From positions 1 through 17,820 of the forward strand of contig CAZSLZ010000062.1 in NCBI GenBank assembly GCA_964607865.1: 17,820 bases of DNA, in the 5' to 3' direction. The notes below the pieces were generated by a model. It saw nothing but the letters and a program-made list of their open reading frames with translations. It had not been told where the DNA came from and made no database searches. This document shows, in pieces, positions 1-7,901 of this stretch (within the stretch, counting starts at the first letter, position 1; each line of letters opens with the position of its first letter). The position numbers were made by a program, and so were the translations under genes. The stretch is from CAZSLZ01 sp964607865. GTDB lineage: Bacteria; Vulcanimicrobiota; JAJTBE01; CAZSLZ01.

Positions 1-26
1 TGGTTTATTTTTAAAGGTCAGCTATT

Positions 27-1268
27 TCAGGCATTAAACTGAATTCCCTTTTCCTCGTCAAAAGTTTCCCCCAGATAACCCGGTTGTGAATTCTTTGCTT
101 CTTCCTGGGTCCGGTCGGTTAAATCTCTGAACTTGACCTCTTCTTTTTCCTTGATTTCATCTTTTAATTCCATAATAATTTTTTCATTGCCCAGATCGTC
201 ACGCTCCAGGGAAGTTTCCACCTGAATGCTTTTTCCCTCATATTCATAGGCAAAAGCTCCCTTGTCGGAAAAAATGTCTAACCCCAGAGAAGAAATATAT
301 TTTTCCATGCGTTCAATGGCATCAGCTTCCAGCAACATCAGAGGCATAGCCAGATCATACACCATGATGTCCACCTGAACCCCTTCTTCCTTCTTTATAA
401 ATTCAATTCGGGCAGCCTGGGCATTTAAAGCCAAATCAAGAATCGGCTCCAGAATTTCATCCGGTGAAAGAATCAATGCCATAATGGGAACTACCTGCCA
501 ACTGATTTCATAATGCTTATCATATTCCAAGGATTTTTCCAGATGGTCCAGGGATTTTTCGTAATCTTCCTTGTGAAAAAACAACTCACCCAGGGCAAGA
601 TGATAACGGGCATTTTCCGGGCTCTGCTCCAAAGCCTTATAATAAGATAACCTGGCTGCATCCAGATCGCCGGAATGTACCTGCGCCCTGCCTTTCATAT
701 AATAACCGTCAGCCATATCAGGCTTCAATTTCATTGCCCTGTCAAAATCCTCCACAGCTTTATCCACCACATTCTTGGTAAGATAAGCCTGTCCTCTCAT
801 TATGTAAAGATCAGGGTTCTGAGGTTGAAAGCGAATTAAAAAAGTAAGATCCCCGGTAGCTTTCTCGGGCATACCCCTGGCTATCATTGTCTTAGCCCTG
901 TAGTAATGAGCATCAAAGTTGAAAGGATCCATCTCCAATATTGCATTAAGGTCATCCACTGCCGATGGGTAGCTCCCCCAAGAGCTGAAGGCTGTAGCTC
1001 TCTCCATATATGCATCGATATGCTGGGGGTTGTTTCTAATGGCAGCGTCAAAATAAGTAATAGACTCCCTGGTTCGTTTCAACCTGTTCAGACAATAACC
1101 AATCTGATAATAGGCATCGGCAAAGCTATTGTTTTCTTCCAGAATCTCAATCAATAACCTAATCGCTGCTGTATATTTTTTTTCCCGAATCAATTCCAGG
1201 GCTTCTTCATAAATTTCCAGTAATTCCGGAGTAAGCCCGGAGTTTTCGCTATTTTCCTGGGACATCAT
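27..1268 (-). CDS. TPR protein with C-terminal GspE/PilB-like domain
   Basis: 413 aa, no signal peptide or membrane segment, so probably a cytoplasmic scaffold. Seven TPR units follow each other at an exact 34-residue period: about 17-50, 51-84, 85-118, 119-152, 153-186, 187-220 and 221-254, most ending in the usual NP/DP-type turn. Residues about 273-369 are not TPR. Their order (EPILDLALNAQAA, a GVQVDIMVYD strand, a helical stretch, SLGLDIFSDKG, then GKSIQVETS and GNEKIIMEL) resembles the beta-domain that precedes the ATPase core of GspE/PilB/PilT proteins, but no Walker motif follows. The C-terminal 45 residues are charged and look disordered. ATG pairs at 1268 and 1265 are both possible starts with only a weak GGTGA ahead. 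Its partners are unknown. It lies 247 nt downstream of the amylase gene and may or may not share that transcript. TPR call is firm; the GspE-like call is inference. Confidence 0.85.
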   Translation of the reverse strand: MMSQENSENSGLTPELLEIYEEALELIREKKYTAAIRLLIEILEENNSFADAYYQIGYCLNRLKRTRESITYFDAAIRNNPQHIDAYMERATAFSSWGSYPSAVDDLNAILEMDPFNFDAHYYRAKTMIARGMPEKATGDLTFLIRFQPQNPDLYIMRGQAYLTKNVVDKAVEDFDRAMKLKPDMADGYYMKGRAQVHSGDLDAARLSYYKALEQSPENARYHLALGELFFHKEDYEKSLDHLEKSLEYDKHYEISWQVVPIMALILSPDEILEPILDLALNAQAARIEFIKKEEGVQVDIMVYDLAMPLMLLEADAIERMEKYISSLGLDIFSDKGAFAYEYEGKSIQVETSLERDDLGNEKIIMELKDEIKEKEEVKFRDLTDRTQEEAKNSQPGYLGETFDEEKGIQFNA

Positions 1269-1372
1269 TTCACCATCACTGTCTTTTATATTAATCGTAA
1301 TTTCAGCATTTCTAAAAACATCACGCTATGCCTTTTCTTACATAACCGGATGCAGGATTTATATGAGGTAAA

Positions 1373-1420
1373 TTTCACAAAAGCCCTGTTAAACAAATTC
1401 GTTGCCTCTGGCTTGTGAAA
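1373..1420. repeat. Imperfect inverted repeat in the amylase-TPR gap
   Basis: TTTCACAA-AA-GCC at 1373-1385 faces GGCTTGTGAAA at 1410-1420, giving an 11-bp stem with a 2-nt bulge and a 24-nt loop. It sits about 100 nt after the amylase stop codon. No U-tract follows on the minus strand, so it is not a typical intrinsic terminator. It could be an mRNA processing hairpin, an operator or chance. The 247-nt gap (1269-1515) otherwise shows no gene. Confidence 0.3.
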
Positions 1421-1515
1421 CCCAATTATAAACTGCAAATTCACTTAATATTTCTTCATCGGGTTTCAATCTTCCTACGTTATTTCATTTATGGTTTTTG
1501 GATGTTGTCAGAACC

Positions 1516-3276
1516 TCAACGATTCTGCTGCAGAATAATTATATTTTTCCCCGGAATAACCAGGTTCAATTTGCCTTTCTTCACCTCATATTCCCGGGCT
1601 TTTTCCAATAAATCAGTAAAAGTTTCACCCTCAGGGATTTCAACAAATAAAGAAATATTCTGGGTTTCTTTATTATTGTTAAAAACTGTTATAATTTTTT
1701 CCTGTTTATATTCCCTTTGAAAAGCTAAAATATCTCGTTCATCATCACTTAATAATACCTTAAAAGAACCTCTTCTCAAGCTTATATGTTTTTTTCGAAT
1801 TTGTATCAGCTTTTTATAATATTCTTTAAGTTCAAGATCGGGCGCATTCTGTTCTTTTACTTTTGGCTTATCTTTATGAGGATAACAAATTTCATCTTCG
1901 TATTTAAGATCTTCCCATAACATGGGTTTACGGCAATCAGGGTCATTGGCTCCGCTCATACCCAGTTCATCGCCGTAATATATCATGGGTGCTCCCATAT
2001 AGGTCAGCTGGAAGGCTGCCATCATCTTATGAATTTTTTTATGAATTTCTGCGCCCCGATCCAGCCTGTATTCCAGGTTATGTTCTGCCTGAGAACGGGA
2101 GTGGTGAAGGGACCATTCTTCCAGGTTCATATCAGGGTTAACAATAAAGGTTCTCAGCCGGGGGGTATCGTGGGATGAAAGCAGGTTTTGCATCACCCTG
2201 GTAATTTCATCGGGATAGGCTTTCCGGAGGTCTTCCATTCTTTTAACAAACTCAGTGGTTGAAATCTTATTTTTTTTATTTACAAAATAGGATATAAGAT
2301 TGATGGCAAAGGGATAATTCATCAGAGCATCAAATTCATCGCCCTGAAGGTATTCGGGCTTTATTTCAATAACTTCCGCCACCAGATATGCCAGGGGGTT
2401 AATACCTTTCACTACCTTCCGCCATTCCTTCCAGAAACCGTGGGGAATGCAGAACGCCACATCCAGACGCCAGCCGTCGATGCCTTCTTCCACATTGCCA
2501 TGGGGGGCCATCCATCTTCGGGTAATATCAAAAAGGTATTTTTTATAACCAGGGTTCAGGTTATCATCTACTTTCCTGAACTCGGGAAGATAATGATAAC
2601 CATGCCAACTGGTGTATTCAAAACCGTCGGGAAGCGAATCATCCCATTTTTTTATTTCATACCAATCGGTATAAATTGATTTCCGCCCTTTTTCCAGTAT
2701 ATCCTGAAATGCGAAGAAATATCGGCTGGAATGGTTGAAAACGCCATCAATTATAACTTTTATCCCTCTCCGGTGAGCTTTTTCCAGAAAATCAAAAAAG
2801 AGTTTATCTGCGGAAGTCCATACCCAGGTATCGGGATCATGGGTTTCCCTTGCCTGTGCAATCATTTTTCTATCACCTTCAGGATCCGGCCCGAAGGTTT
2901 CTTCAATATGATGAAAACACATTCCGTCATACTTATGCAATGATGGAGCCCTGAAAACCGGATTCAGATATATTCCGGTGATGCCCAGATTCTCAAGATA
3001 ATCAAGTTTATCGATTATACCCTGCAGGTCGCCTCCATAACGCCGTTGATAAATAGACTTGAAAATTGAGGGAAAATTTTCTTCTTCCCAGGAATCGGGC
3101 TTGTACCAGTCAGATCCCCACTCCCTGACCACCCAGCCGGGTATTTTTTCCCTGATATCTTCCAGGGTGGGATCGTTGGTGGGATCTCCGTTTCTGAACC
3201 GTTCAGGAAAAATCTGATACCAGATTACATCCCTGGCCCATTCCGGCGTTTTAACATTTTTGTCGCTCTTGTTCAT
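1516..3276 (-). CDS. Glycoside hydrolase family 13 (alpha-amylase/neopullulanase-like)
   Basis: 586 aa. It hydrolyses alpha-1,4 (perhaps also alpha-1,6) linkages in maltodextrins or glycogen-type glucans. No signal peptide is present, so it should work on imported or stored glucan in the cytoplasm. The four GH13 regions are all visible: I, DGVFNH (177-182); II, GWRLDVA with nucleophile D272; III, AEVIE with acid/base E301; IV, SSHDTPR with stabiliser D370. SHD instead of NHD in region IV is common in neopullulanase/cyclomaltodextrinase-type enzymes. The barrel begins almost at residue 12, so the N-terminal CBM34-type domain of classical neopullulanases is absent. A beta-sandwich-like tail (about 510-586) closes the protein. 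The ATG follows AGAGG with a 6-nt spacer and lies 10 nt after the transpeptidase stop, which indicates cotranscription. Exact substrate cannot be read from sequence. Confidence 0.93.
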   Translation of the reverse strand: MNKSDKNVKTPEWARDVIWYQIFPERFRNGDPTNDPTLEDIREKIPGWVVREWGSDWYKPDSWEEENFPSIFKSIYQRRYGGDLQGIIDKLDYLENLGITGIYLNPVFRAPSLHKYDGMCFHHIEETFGPDPEGDRKMIAQARETHDPDTWVWTSADKLFFDFLEKAHRRGIKVIIDGVFNHSSRYFFAFQDILEKGRKSIYTDWYEIKKWDDSLPDGFEYTSWHGYHYLPEFRKVDDNLNPGYKKYLFDITRRWMAPHGNVEEGIDGWRLDVAFCIPHGFWKEWRKVVKGINPLAYLVAEVIEIKPEYLQGDEFDALMNYPFAINLISYFVNKKNKISTTEFVKRMEDLRKAYPDEITRVMQNLLSSHDTPRLRTFIVNPDMNLEEWSLHHSRSQAEHNLEYRLDRGAEIHKKIHKMMAAFQLTYMGAPMIYYGDELGMSGANDPDCRKPMLWEDLKYEDEICYPHKDKPKVKEQNAPDLELKEYYKKLIQIRKKHISLRRGSFKVLLSDDERDILAFQREYKQEKIITVFNNNKETQNISLFVEIPEGETFTDLLEKAREYEVKKGKLNLVIPGKNIIILQQNR

Positions 3277-3286
3277 TAGAAACCTC

Positions 3287-4261
3287 TTATATATAAGTTT
3301 TTAAATGTTTTAAAACCTTTATTCCCAAGGGTACTGCATCGATATAGCCCCGGCCGTCTTCAAGAAAAACTACTACCCCATACCGGGGGTTTTTTACTGG
3401 TGTGTAAGCAATAAACCAGCCATGGTATTTTTCCTGTTTTTCGCTATGGGTTGCGGTTCCTGTTTTTGCCGCTGTATTCAGGTTTTCGTCTTTAACAGGT
3501 TTGCAGGTACCCCGGTTCACTGCATATATCATACCCTGTCTTATAATCTTCAGGGTTTCAGGTTTCAAACCGGGCTTTTTCTTTGCCGGTGCAAAATATT
3601 CACCAGTGCTTACCACCGAGAGTAAATTTAATATTTGATATGAAGTAACCTGTATCCCCTTGTCATCACCCACGGCAAAATCTAAAAATTTTCGGGGATC
3701 TTCCGGTGGGGTTATCGGTTTAAACAGCGATTTATATTTAAAACCATCCGGTAACTCAATTCTTCTCAACCCCATTTTGTAAGCCATATTTTTAAGTTGA
3801 TGTTTTGACAGTTTGGGAATTTGCCTGTAGAAATATATACTGCAGGACAGCCCCAGAGCTTCAGTCATATTTACATTGCCATGACCTCCGGGTTGAGAAC
3901 AATGGTAACTTTTTGTCTGTAACTCAAAATAATTATTGCAATTGTATTTTGTTTCCGAATCAACCAGATTGTTTTCCACAAGGGCAGCAGCTGAGACCAA
4001 TTTAAAAACAGACCCTGGCTTGTATGCCCTTTCAAAGGCAAAACCCGGGTTCACCACCGCCAGAAGTTCTTTTTCCTGGAAATCCGCCACCAGGATACAT
4101 CCCGGGTTCTGTCCCAGAATTGTTCTGCATTTGGAATGTAACTCATTCCGATTTATTACTTCTGCGAAAGAAAAATTTACCTGACAGGCAATCCAGAAAA
4201 TCAAAATAAAGCCAGCTAACAAGAACCTTGAGCTTTCCTTATATTTTATATCGCCAGTCAT
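3287..4261 (-). CDS. Minimal penicillin-binding transpeptidase-domain protein
   Basis: 324 aa. A hydrophobic segment (about 12-33) ending in SFA-E is a signal peptide or N-terminal anchor, so the enzyme should act outside the membrane on peptidoglycan. The serine-acyltransferase motifs are present: SxxK as S84-V-F-K87 in the context KPGSVFK, and KTGTA at 266-270. The second motif reads S139-C-S141, whereas most of the family has SxN; the codon is AGT, one base from Asn. The protein is only a transpeptidase domain, without the pedestal/dimerisation region or PASTA domains of normal class B PBPs. The ATG lies 6 nt after the upstream gene's stop, with GGAG about 15 nt away, so translation is probably coupled. 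It could be a D,D-transpeptidase, a carboxypeptidase or a sensor-like relative; substrate is unknown. Confidence 0.85.
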   Translation of the reverse strand: MTGDIKYKESSRFLLAGFILIFWIACQVNFSFAEVINRNELHSKCRTILGQNPGCILVADFQEKELLAVVNPGFAFERAYKPGSVFKLVSAAALVENNLVDSETKYNCNNYFELQTKSYHCSQPGGHGNVNMTEALGLSCSIYFYRQIPKLSKHQLKNMAYKMGLRRIELPDGFKYKSLFKPITPPEDPRKFLDFAVGDDKGIQVTSYQILNLLSVVSTGEYFAPAKKKPGLKPETLKIIRQGMIYAVNRGTCKPVKDENLNTAAKTGTATHSEKQEKYHGWFIAYTPVKNPRYGVVVFLEDGRGYIDAVPLGIKVLKHLKTYI

Positions 4262-4267
4262 AATTGA

Positions 4268-4954
4268 TCAGGTTAACTCCGTAGTTTCTCCTGGTTTCAA
4301 TATGATACACATGGCCTGGGTTTTGGATTCCACCATTGTCTTGAATTCCTGGGCATCCGCTTCCACCGGCGGAAAGGTATTGTAATGCATGGGAATTACC
4401 ATCCTGCATTTCAACATGCGGGTAGCTTCCACAGCTTCCTCCACATCCATTGTAAAAGTGCCTCCGATAGGAAGCAGAGCTGTGTCCACTTTATGGAATC
4501 TGCCTATAAGTTCCATATCTCCGAATATTCCGGTATCTCCGGCATGATAGATATGATGACCGTGATAATTAATGACAAAACCCACCGGGTTTCCGGTATA
4601 GGTTCCATCAGGAGCCGACGAGGAATGGAAAGCGGGCACCAATTTTACCCAGCCGAAACTGTATTTGATCTTTCCTCCCATATGTGCTGGATGAACATTC
4701 TCCACACCCTGGTTCTGGATGTAGTTCATCAGCTCGAAAACTCCCATCACTTCAGCGCCTGATTGTTTTGCCACTTTAATGGCGTCGCCCAGGTGATCTC
4801 CGTGGCCGTGGGTCAGAAAGATGTAGTCTGGTTTCAATTGTTCGGGGTCAGCAGCCCCCAATGGGTTACCTGTAAGAAAGGGATCCACCAGAATAGTTTC
4901 TTTTTCACCTTCAATTAAAAAGCATGCATGCCCTAGAAATTTAACTTTAACCAT
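4268..4954 (-). CDS. UPF0173 metal-dependent hydrolase (MBL fold)
   Basis: 228 aa, the usual length for UPF0173 proteins, which are cytoplasmic and have no agreed substrate. Metallo-beta-lactamase-fold signatures: THGHGDH (48-54, the HxHxDH metal site), a conserved PAHMGG (89-94), HAGD (137-140), the PIGGTFTMD segment (162-170) typical of this family, and a late H190 in IPMHYNTFPP. All expected zinc ligands appear intact. The ATG at 4954 has AGGGGG about 9 nt upstream. It is the first gene of the minus-strand cluster with the transpeptidase and amylase, and is divergent from the membrane-protein gene at 5095. Family membership is firm; a precise reaction cannot be given. Confidence 0.93.
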   Translation of the reverse strand: MVKVKFLGHACFLIEGEKETILVDPFLTGNPLGAADPEQLKPDYIFLTHGHGDHLGDAIKVAKQSGAEVMGVFELMNYIQNQGVENVHPAHMGGKIKYSFGWVKLVPAFHSSSAPDGTYTGNPVGFVINYHGHHIYHAGDTGIFGDMELIGRFHKVDTALLPIGGTFTMDVEEAVEATRMLKCRMVIPMHYNTFPPVEADAQEFKTMVESKTQAMCIILKPGETTELT

Positions 4955-5009
4955 AATTTTTTCCCCCTGTTAAATGGAATTTTTACCGATTTCAAAGTAT
5001 TATTATTTC

Positions 5010-5038
5010 TTGAACCAACCCCGCTTTCCTTCCAGAAT
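5010..5038 (+). promoter_or_regulatory. Possible sigma-70-type promoter for the 5095 operon
   Basis: TTGAAC (5010-5015), a 17-nt spacer and CAGAAT (5033-5038) match the -35 and -10 consensus at 4/6 each. This places the transcript start near 5045, about 50 nt before the ATG, in a divergent intergenic region where a plus-strand promoter is expected. The match is weak. Confidence 0.3.
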
Positions 5039-5094
5039 TTCCGGCAGGAGTTACAACGGACACGCTGAAATGATTTTTTGTCAGGAGTGAGAAA

Positions 5095-6696
5095 ATGAAC
5101 GATAGCAATAAAGAAAATAATATTGATAATCCCGAAACCCCAGCTGTGGATGTGGTTAAAAAACAGGAAAAAGAAAACAGGAAAATTCTGAAAAATCTCA
5201 GGGATATTCCACCAGACAGCAGGCCCCGGTTGAATCCGGGTATTTCCCTTCCCATGGCGATTTTCATTCTGCTTATTGTTGCCGGCATCATTTTCGCTTT
5301 TTATTATTATCCAGTTATGGATAGAAACCGGATTTTAAATGATTCTTCCATCGAGTACCAGACCACATTTGCCCCAGATACGTATAAGGATATTAACCTT
5401 ACTTATAAGGTACGGGCAAGAAATCAGAGGGTGGAGCTCACAGCCAGCTGGGAACATCCCGAAATTGGCCCCATAAAAGAAGTAACCGGAAAGATTGATG
5501 CAGACAGGTATATGGATTTATATTATTTTCTGGATCAGTATGAATGGGCTCAGACTAATGCTCAAGACGATTATGATGGGAAAATAACCCTGGGCAAGAA
5601 GGAAATGCTGGTAAAAGCTGATAAAAAACAAAAAAAGTTTTTAGATATAAAATTTGACATATTGAAACAGAAATACGGCAAAAAAGAGGCTTACATAAAT
5701 GAAGCTGACACCACAAAAATGTGGAAGCTGGCATCAAATGTGGATTTCAGAGGGCAGCTGGCTGCGCCCTATGCCAAGGATTTCCTGCTCTTTAATAAAG
5801 CTGACGGAACCCTGGCTGGAATTTTATTGAAGAACGAGAAAGAAGTTACTCTGGGCAAATACCAGCTGGTAGCTTCAAATGAAAACGGCTTGGGGCTAGC
5901 TGTAGAATACGATGAAGGTTTGATTTTCTGGGAAAAACAATATGTGGCAAACCATATTGAGGTATTAGCAGAAGAATGGGAAACGGATACCAGATATCAG
6001 AATGTTTTCATTACATATAAAAGCAATGTTTTTTTCACCCGCCCGACAGAAAACGGCAAACACGAATTGATGAATTACAATTATGCCGATCGAAAATTAA
6101 CCACCTTGTTACCTGAAACCGACAATTATTTAAAGGCGATTTCTAATTATGGAACATATTTACTGTTGATTTCGCCGGAAGAAGACAATTTTGAGATTTA
6201 CAGCGTGGAAACCGGTGAAATGATTAAAGAAATTGATACTGCCTTAAAAAAAGAGGCTGGTAAGATAATCAGCTTTGTAAGAGAAGACAGCGGTTTTTCA
6301 CAGCCGCCAACCAAGCTTCTTATGGTTGATGGCAACAGGTTGTTTATTAAAGATTTTAGCGGCGAAGAATACGATATAGTCAGTTCAGCCCCTGGAGAAA
6401 TCGTTCCTCTTCATGTTAACTTTTTTCAGCAAAGCCTGATTTTTACTATTAAAAATACAAATATATATTACATAACAAATATATATTTAAACCAGGACAG
6501 ACAAAGGGCTATAACGCGTTCGAGAAATTCTATACTGGAATATCCCCCAACAAGTAATAGTGATAAACAAAAAATTTCTGCTCTGCAGATTAATAAAAAC
6601 CCTGTTATTATGCACAAACCCCGTCTTTCACGAGATTACAACAGAATTTACTTTTTCAGGTTGGATGATGTGTTCGAATTTGTTTTAAAATACTGA
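5095..6696 (+). CDS. Single-pass membrane protein of unknown function
   Basis: 533 aa; I do not recognise a family. The first ~48 residues are polar and rich in Lys, Glu and Asn with no signal peptide. One membrane helix spans about 50-72 (PMAIFILLIVAGIIFAFYYY), preceded by Arg/Lys, which predicts a cytoplasmic N-terminus and a 460-residue domain outside. That domain starts with strand-rich sequence (about 95-190) and continues with many short hydrophobic/polar alternations, for example around LAGILLKNEKEVTLGKY, that could form a beta-propeller-like fold; this last point is inference. No cysteine pairs, lipobox or catalytic motif stand out. The start is well supported by AGGAG 7 nt before the ATG. 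Only 28 nt separate it from the flavodoxin-type gene, so the two are probably cotranscribed. Confidence 0.85.
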   Translation: MNDSNKENNIDNPETPAVDVVKKQEKENRKILKNLRDIPPDSRPRLNPGISLPMAIFILLIVAGIIFAFYYYPVMDRNRILNDSSIEYQTTFAPDTYKDINLTYKVRARNQRVELTASWEHPEIGPIKEVTGKIDADRYMDLYYFLDQYEWAQTNAQDDYDGKITLGKKEMLVKADKKQKKFLDIKFDILKQKYGKKEAYINEADTTKMWKLASNVDFRGQLAAPYAKDFLLFNKADGTLAGILLKNEKEVTLGKYQLVASNENGLGLAVEYDEGLIFWEKQYVANHIEVLAEEWETDTRYQNVFITYKSNVFFTRPTENGKHELMNYNYADRKLTTLLPETDNYLKAISNYGTYLLLISPEEDNFEIYSVETGEMIKEIDTALKKEAGKIISFVREDSGFSQPPTKLLMVDGNRLFIKDFSGEEYDIVSSAPGEIVPLHVNFFQQSLIFTIKNTNIYYITNIYLNQDRQRAITRSRNSILEYPPTSNSDKQKISALQINKNPVIMHKPRLSRDYNRIYFFRLDDVFEFVLKY

Positions 6697-6724
6697 CAAT
6701 TAATTTATTTCAGGAGATTAAATA

Positions 6725-7522
6725 ATGTTAAAAGCAAAAATATTTTATTTTTCAGGAACGGGCAACACGGAATTTGTTTCAAAAAAAATTAAGGAAGAAT
6801 TCGAAAAAAAGAATATAGAAACCAAAATTATGGCCATAGAAACAATAGAAGGAAAACCTGATACTGAAGAACTGGAATATATCGGTGTAGGTTTTCCCGT
6901 CTATGCCCTTTCTGTCCCAATGATTGTGGAAAAATTTATCAATTCCCTACCTGAAGCAAAATCAGGCCAGAAAGCGTTTGCTTTTTCCACTTCAGCGGGG
7001 CTGGTGGGAGGAGCAGTTTTCAAAGCTGTGGGCCTTTTAAGGAAAAAAGGGTTTTCAATGGTTTACAGCCCCAGTTTCACCATGCCCGGCAACACCAAGC
7101 CTGGCGGCAAGGGTGGTTATGAGCGGCCACCTGAAGAGAAAATTCGAAATCTTTTTGAAAATGCTGAGAAACAAGCAACTGAGGTTGCGGTTAAAATTCT
7201 TGCCGACGAAACCGGCGTCGAAGGTTCTCTGGGGTTTATCGGCAAAATTCTCACTTTTCTTACCAGTGGAATAAGGCCAGCCATGAGAAAAACTGGGCAG
7301 GAACATTTCTCTGTAACTTCAGATTGCAACCTCTGCAAATTATGTTATTCAATATGTCCCACGGGAAACATAGAAATTGAAAACGAACAGGTAGTTTTTG
7401 GCGAAAATTGCGAAAATTGCCTGAGGTGCATTCATTTCTGCCCGCAGAAAGCAATCTTGAAACAGGGAAAAACCCAGGAGCAATATAAAGCTCCAGGTTA
7501 TGAACCCCCAAAACTGAGATAA
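6725..7522 (+). CDS. Flavodoxin-like/2[4Fe-4S] ferredoxin fusion (EFR1 family)
   Basis: 265 aa, cytoplasmic. Residues 1-160 form a flavodoxin-like domain with the FMN phosphate-binding loop SGTGNTE (10-16) and a GFPVYALSVP stretch (56-65). The C-terminus carries two complete CxxCxxCxxxCP motifs, Cys201/204/207/211 and Cys229/232/235/239, each binding a 4Fe-4S cluster. This domain order is that of EFR1-type proteins of anaerobes, which probably move electrons between ferredoxins and an unidentified partner. The middle segment with GNTKPGGKGG (122-131) is also seen in this family. AGGAG lies 8 nt before the ATG. The position just behind a membrane-anchored unknown protein hints at electron transfer linked to that protein, but nothing in the sequence proves it. 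Confidence 0.92.
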   Translation: MLKAKIFYFSGTGNTEFVSKKIKEEFEKKNIETKIMAIETIEGKPDTEELEYIGVGFPVYALSVPMIVEKFINSLPEAKSGQKAFAFSTSAGLVGGAVFKAVGLLRKKGFSMVYSPSFTMPGNTKPGGKGGYERPPEEKIRNLFENAEKQATEVAVKILADETGVEGSLGFIGKILTFLTSGIRPAMRKTGQEHFSVTSDCNLCKLCYSICPTGNIEIENEQVVFGENCENCLRCIHFCPQKAILKQGKTQEQYKAPGYEPPKLR

Positions 7523-7781
7523 AATTAGCTTTTGCTGATATTCCGGAATTTTTATTAATCTTAAATTCTTTGAATTAGTCTTAAGGGAAATCATAAGTAA
7601 AGATTTTCTGCGGCTTTAGCTAATCTTGGTAGTACTTGAGCATAATTGAAGCAAATGTAGAAAAATTCATTTAGATCGGGTTGGTTCAAAACCCATTTAC
7701 CTTACATCCGTGAGCAAACGGATCTTTTGCCGGTTAAACAAATTGTAATGCGAACAATATATTCCCCCATTCTTAATGGGA

Positions 7782-7809
7782 CACGTCGCTGGCGTTCCTC
7801 GCGATGACA
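7782..7809 (-). repeat. Dispersed intergenic repeat, GAGGAACGCCAGCGACG type
   Basis: Read on the minus strand, 7800-7784 is GAGGAACGCCAGCGACG, flanked by TGTCATCGC on one side and TGT on the other. A near-identical motif (TGTCATTGCGAGGAGCG followed by AAGCGACG) is, to my knowledge, a dispersed intergenic element in many unrelated bacterial genomes. Directly beside it lie two hairpins, CCCATT/AATGGG (7766-7780) and AAAAATC/GATTTTT (7809-7824). Only one copy is present here, so repetition cannot be shown from this window. Confidence 0.6.
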
Positions 7810-7832
7810 AAAATCAGGATTTTTCAACTTGT

Positions 7833-7866
7833 AAACAAAGAAGCTGCCCTTTTGGGACAGCCACTT
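7833..7866. terminator. Hairpin terminator, possibly bidirectional
   Basis: GCTGCCC (7843-7849), loop TTTT, and GGGACAGC (7854-7861) form a 7-bp stem with one bulged base. On the minus strand it is followed by a T-rich tract (TTCTTTGTTT), suitable for ending the repeat-protein transcript about 40 nt after its stop codon. On the plus strand it is followed by CACTTTTT, so it may also stop the flavodoxin operon. Confidence 0.6.
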
Positions 7867-7901
7867 TTTCATTTATGGATCAGACTATTGAAAATATTTT
7901 T

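Larger units (their letters stand above)
7523..7901. other. 379-nt gene-free gap between convergent genes
   Basis: No ORF with a ribosome binding site is visible. The first part is AT-rich and holds small inverted repeats: AATTC-TTT-GAATT at 7564-7576, and ATCCGT-GAGCAA-ACGGAT at 7706-7723 followed by CTTTT, which could weakly terminate the plus-strand transcript. The second part holds a CCCATT-CTT-AATGGG hairpin (7766-7780), a dispersed-type repeat and a terminator, listed separately. Confidence 0.6.

Noticed and set aside
4385..4762. Plus-strand 125-aa ORF opposite the UPF0173 gene
   Set aside because: Shadow frame of a conserved metal-dependent hydrolase with all metal ligands intact on the minus strand.
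7538..7556. ATTCCGGAAT followed by TTTT as a terminator of the flavodoxin gene
   Set aside because: The palindrome has no loop-forming bases, so a stable hairpin is not possible; the hairpins at 7706 and 7843 are better candidates.
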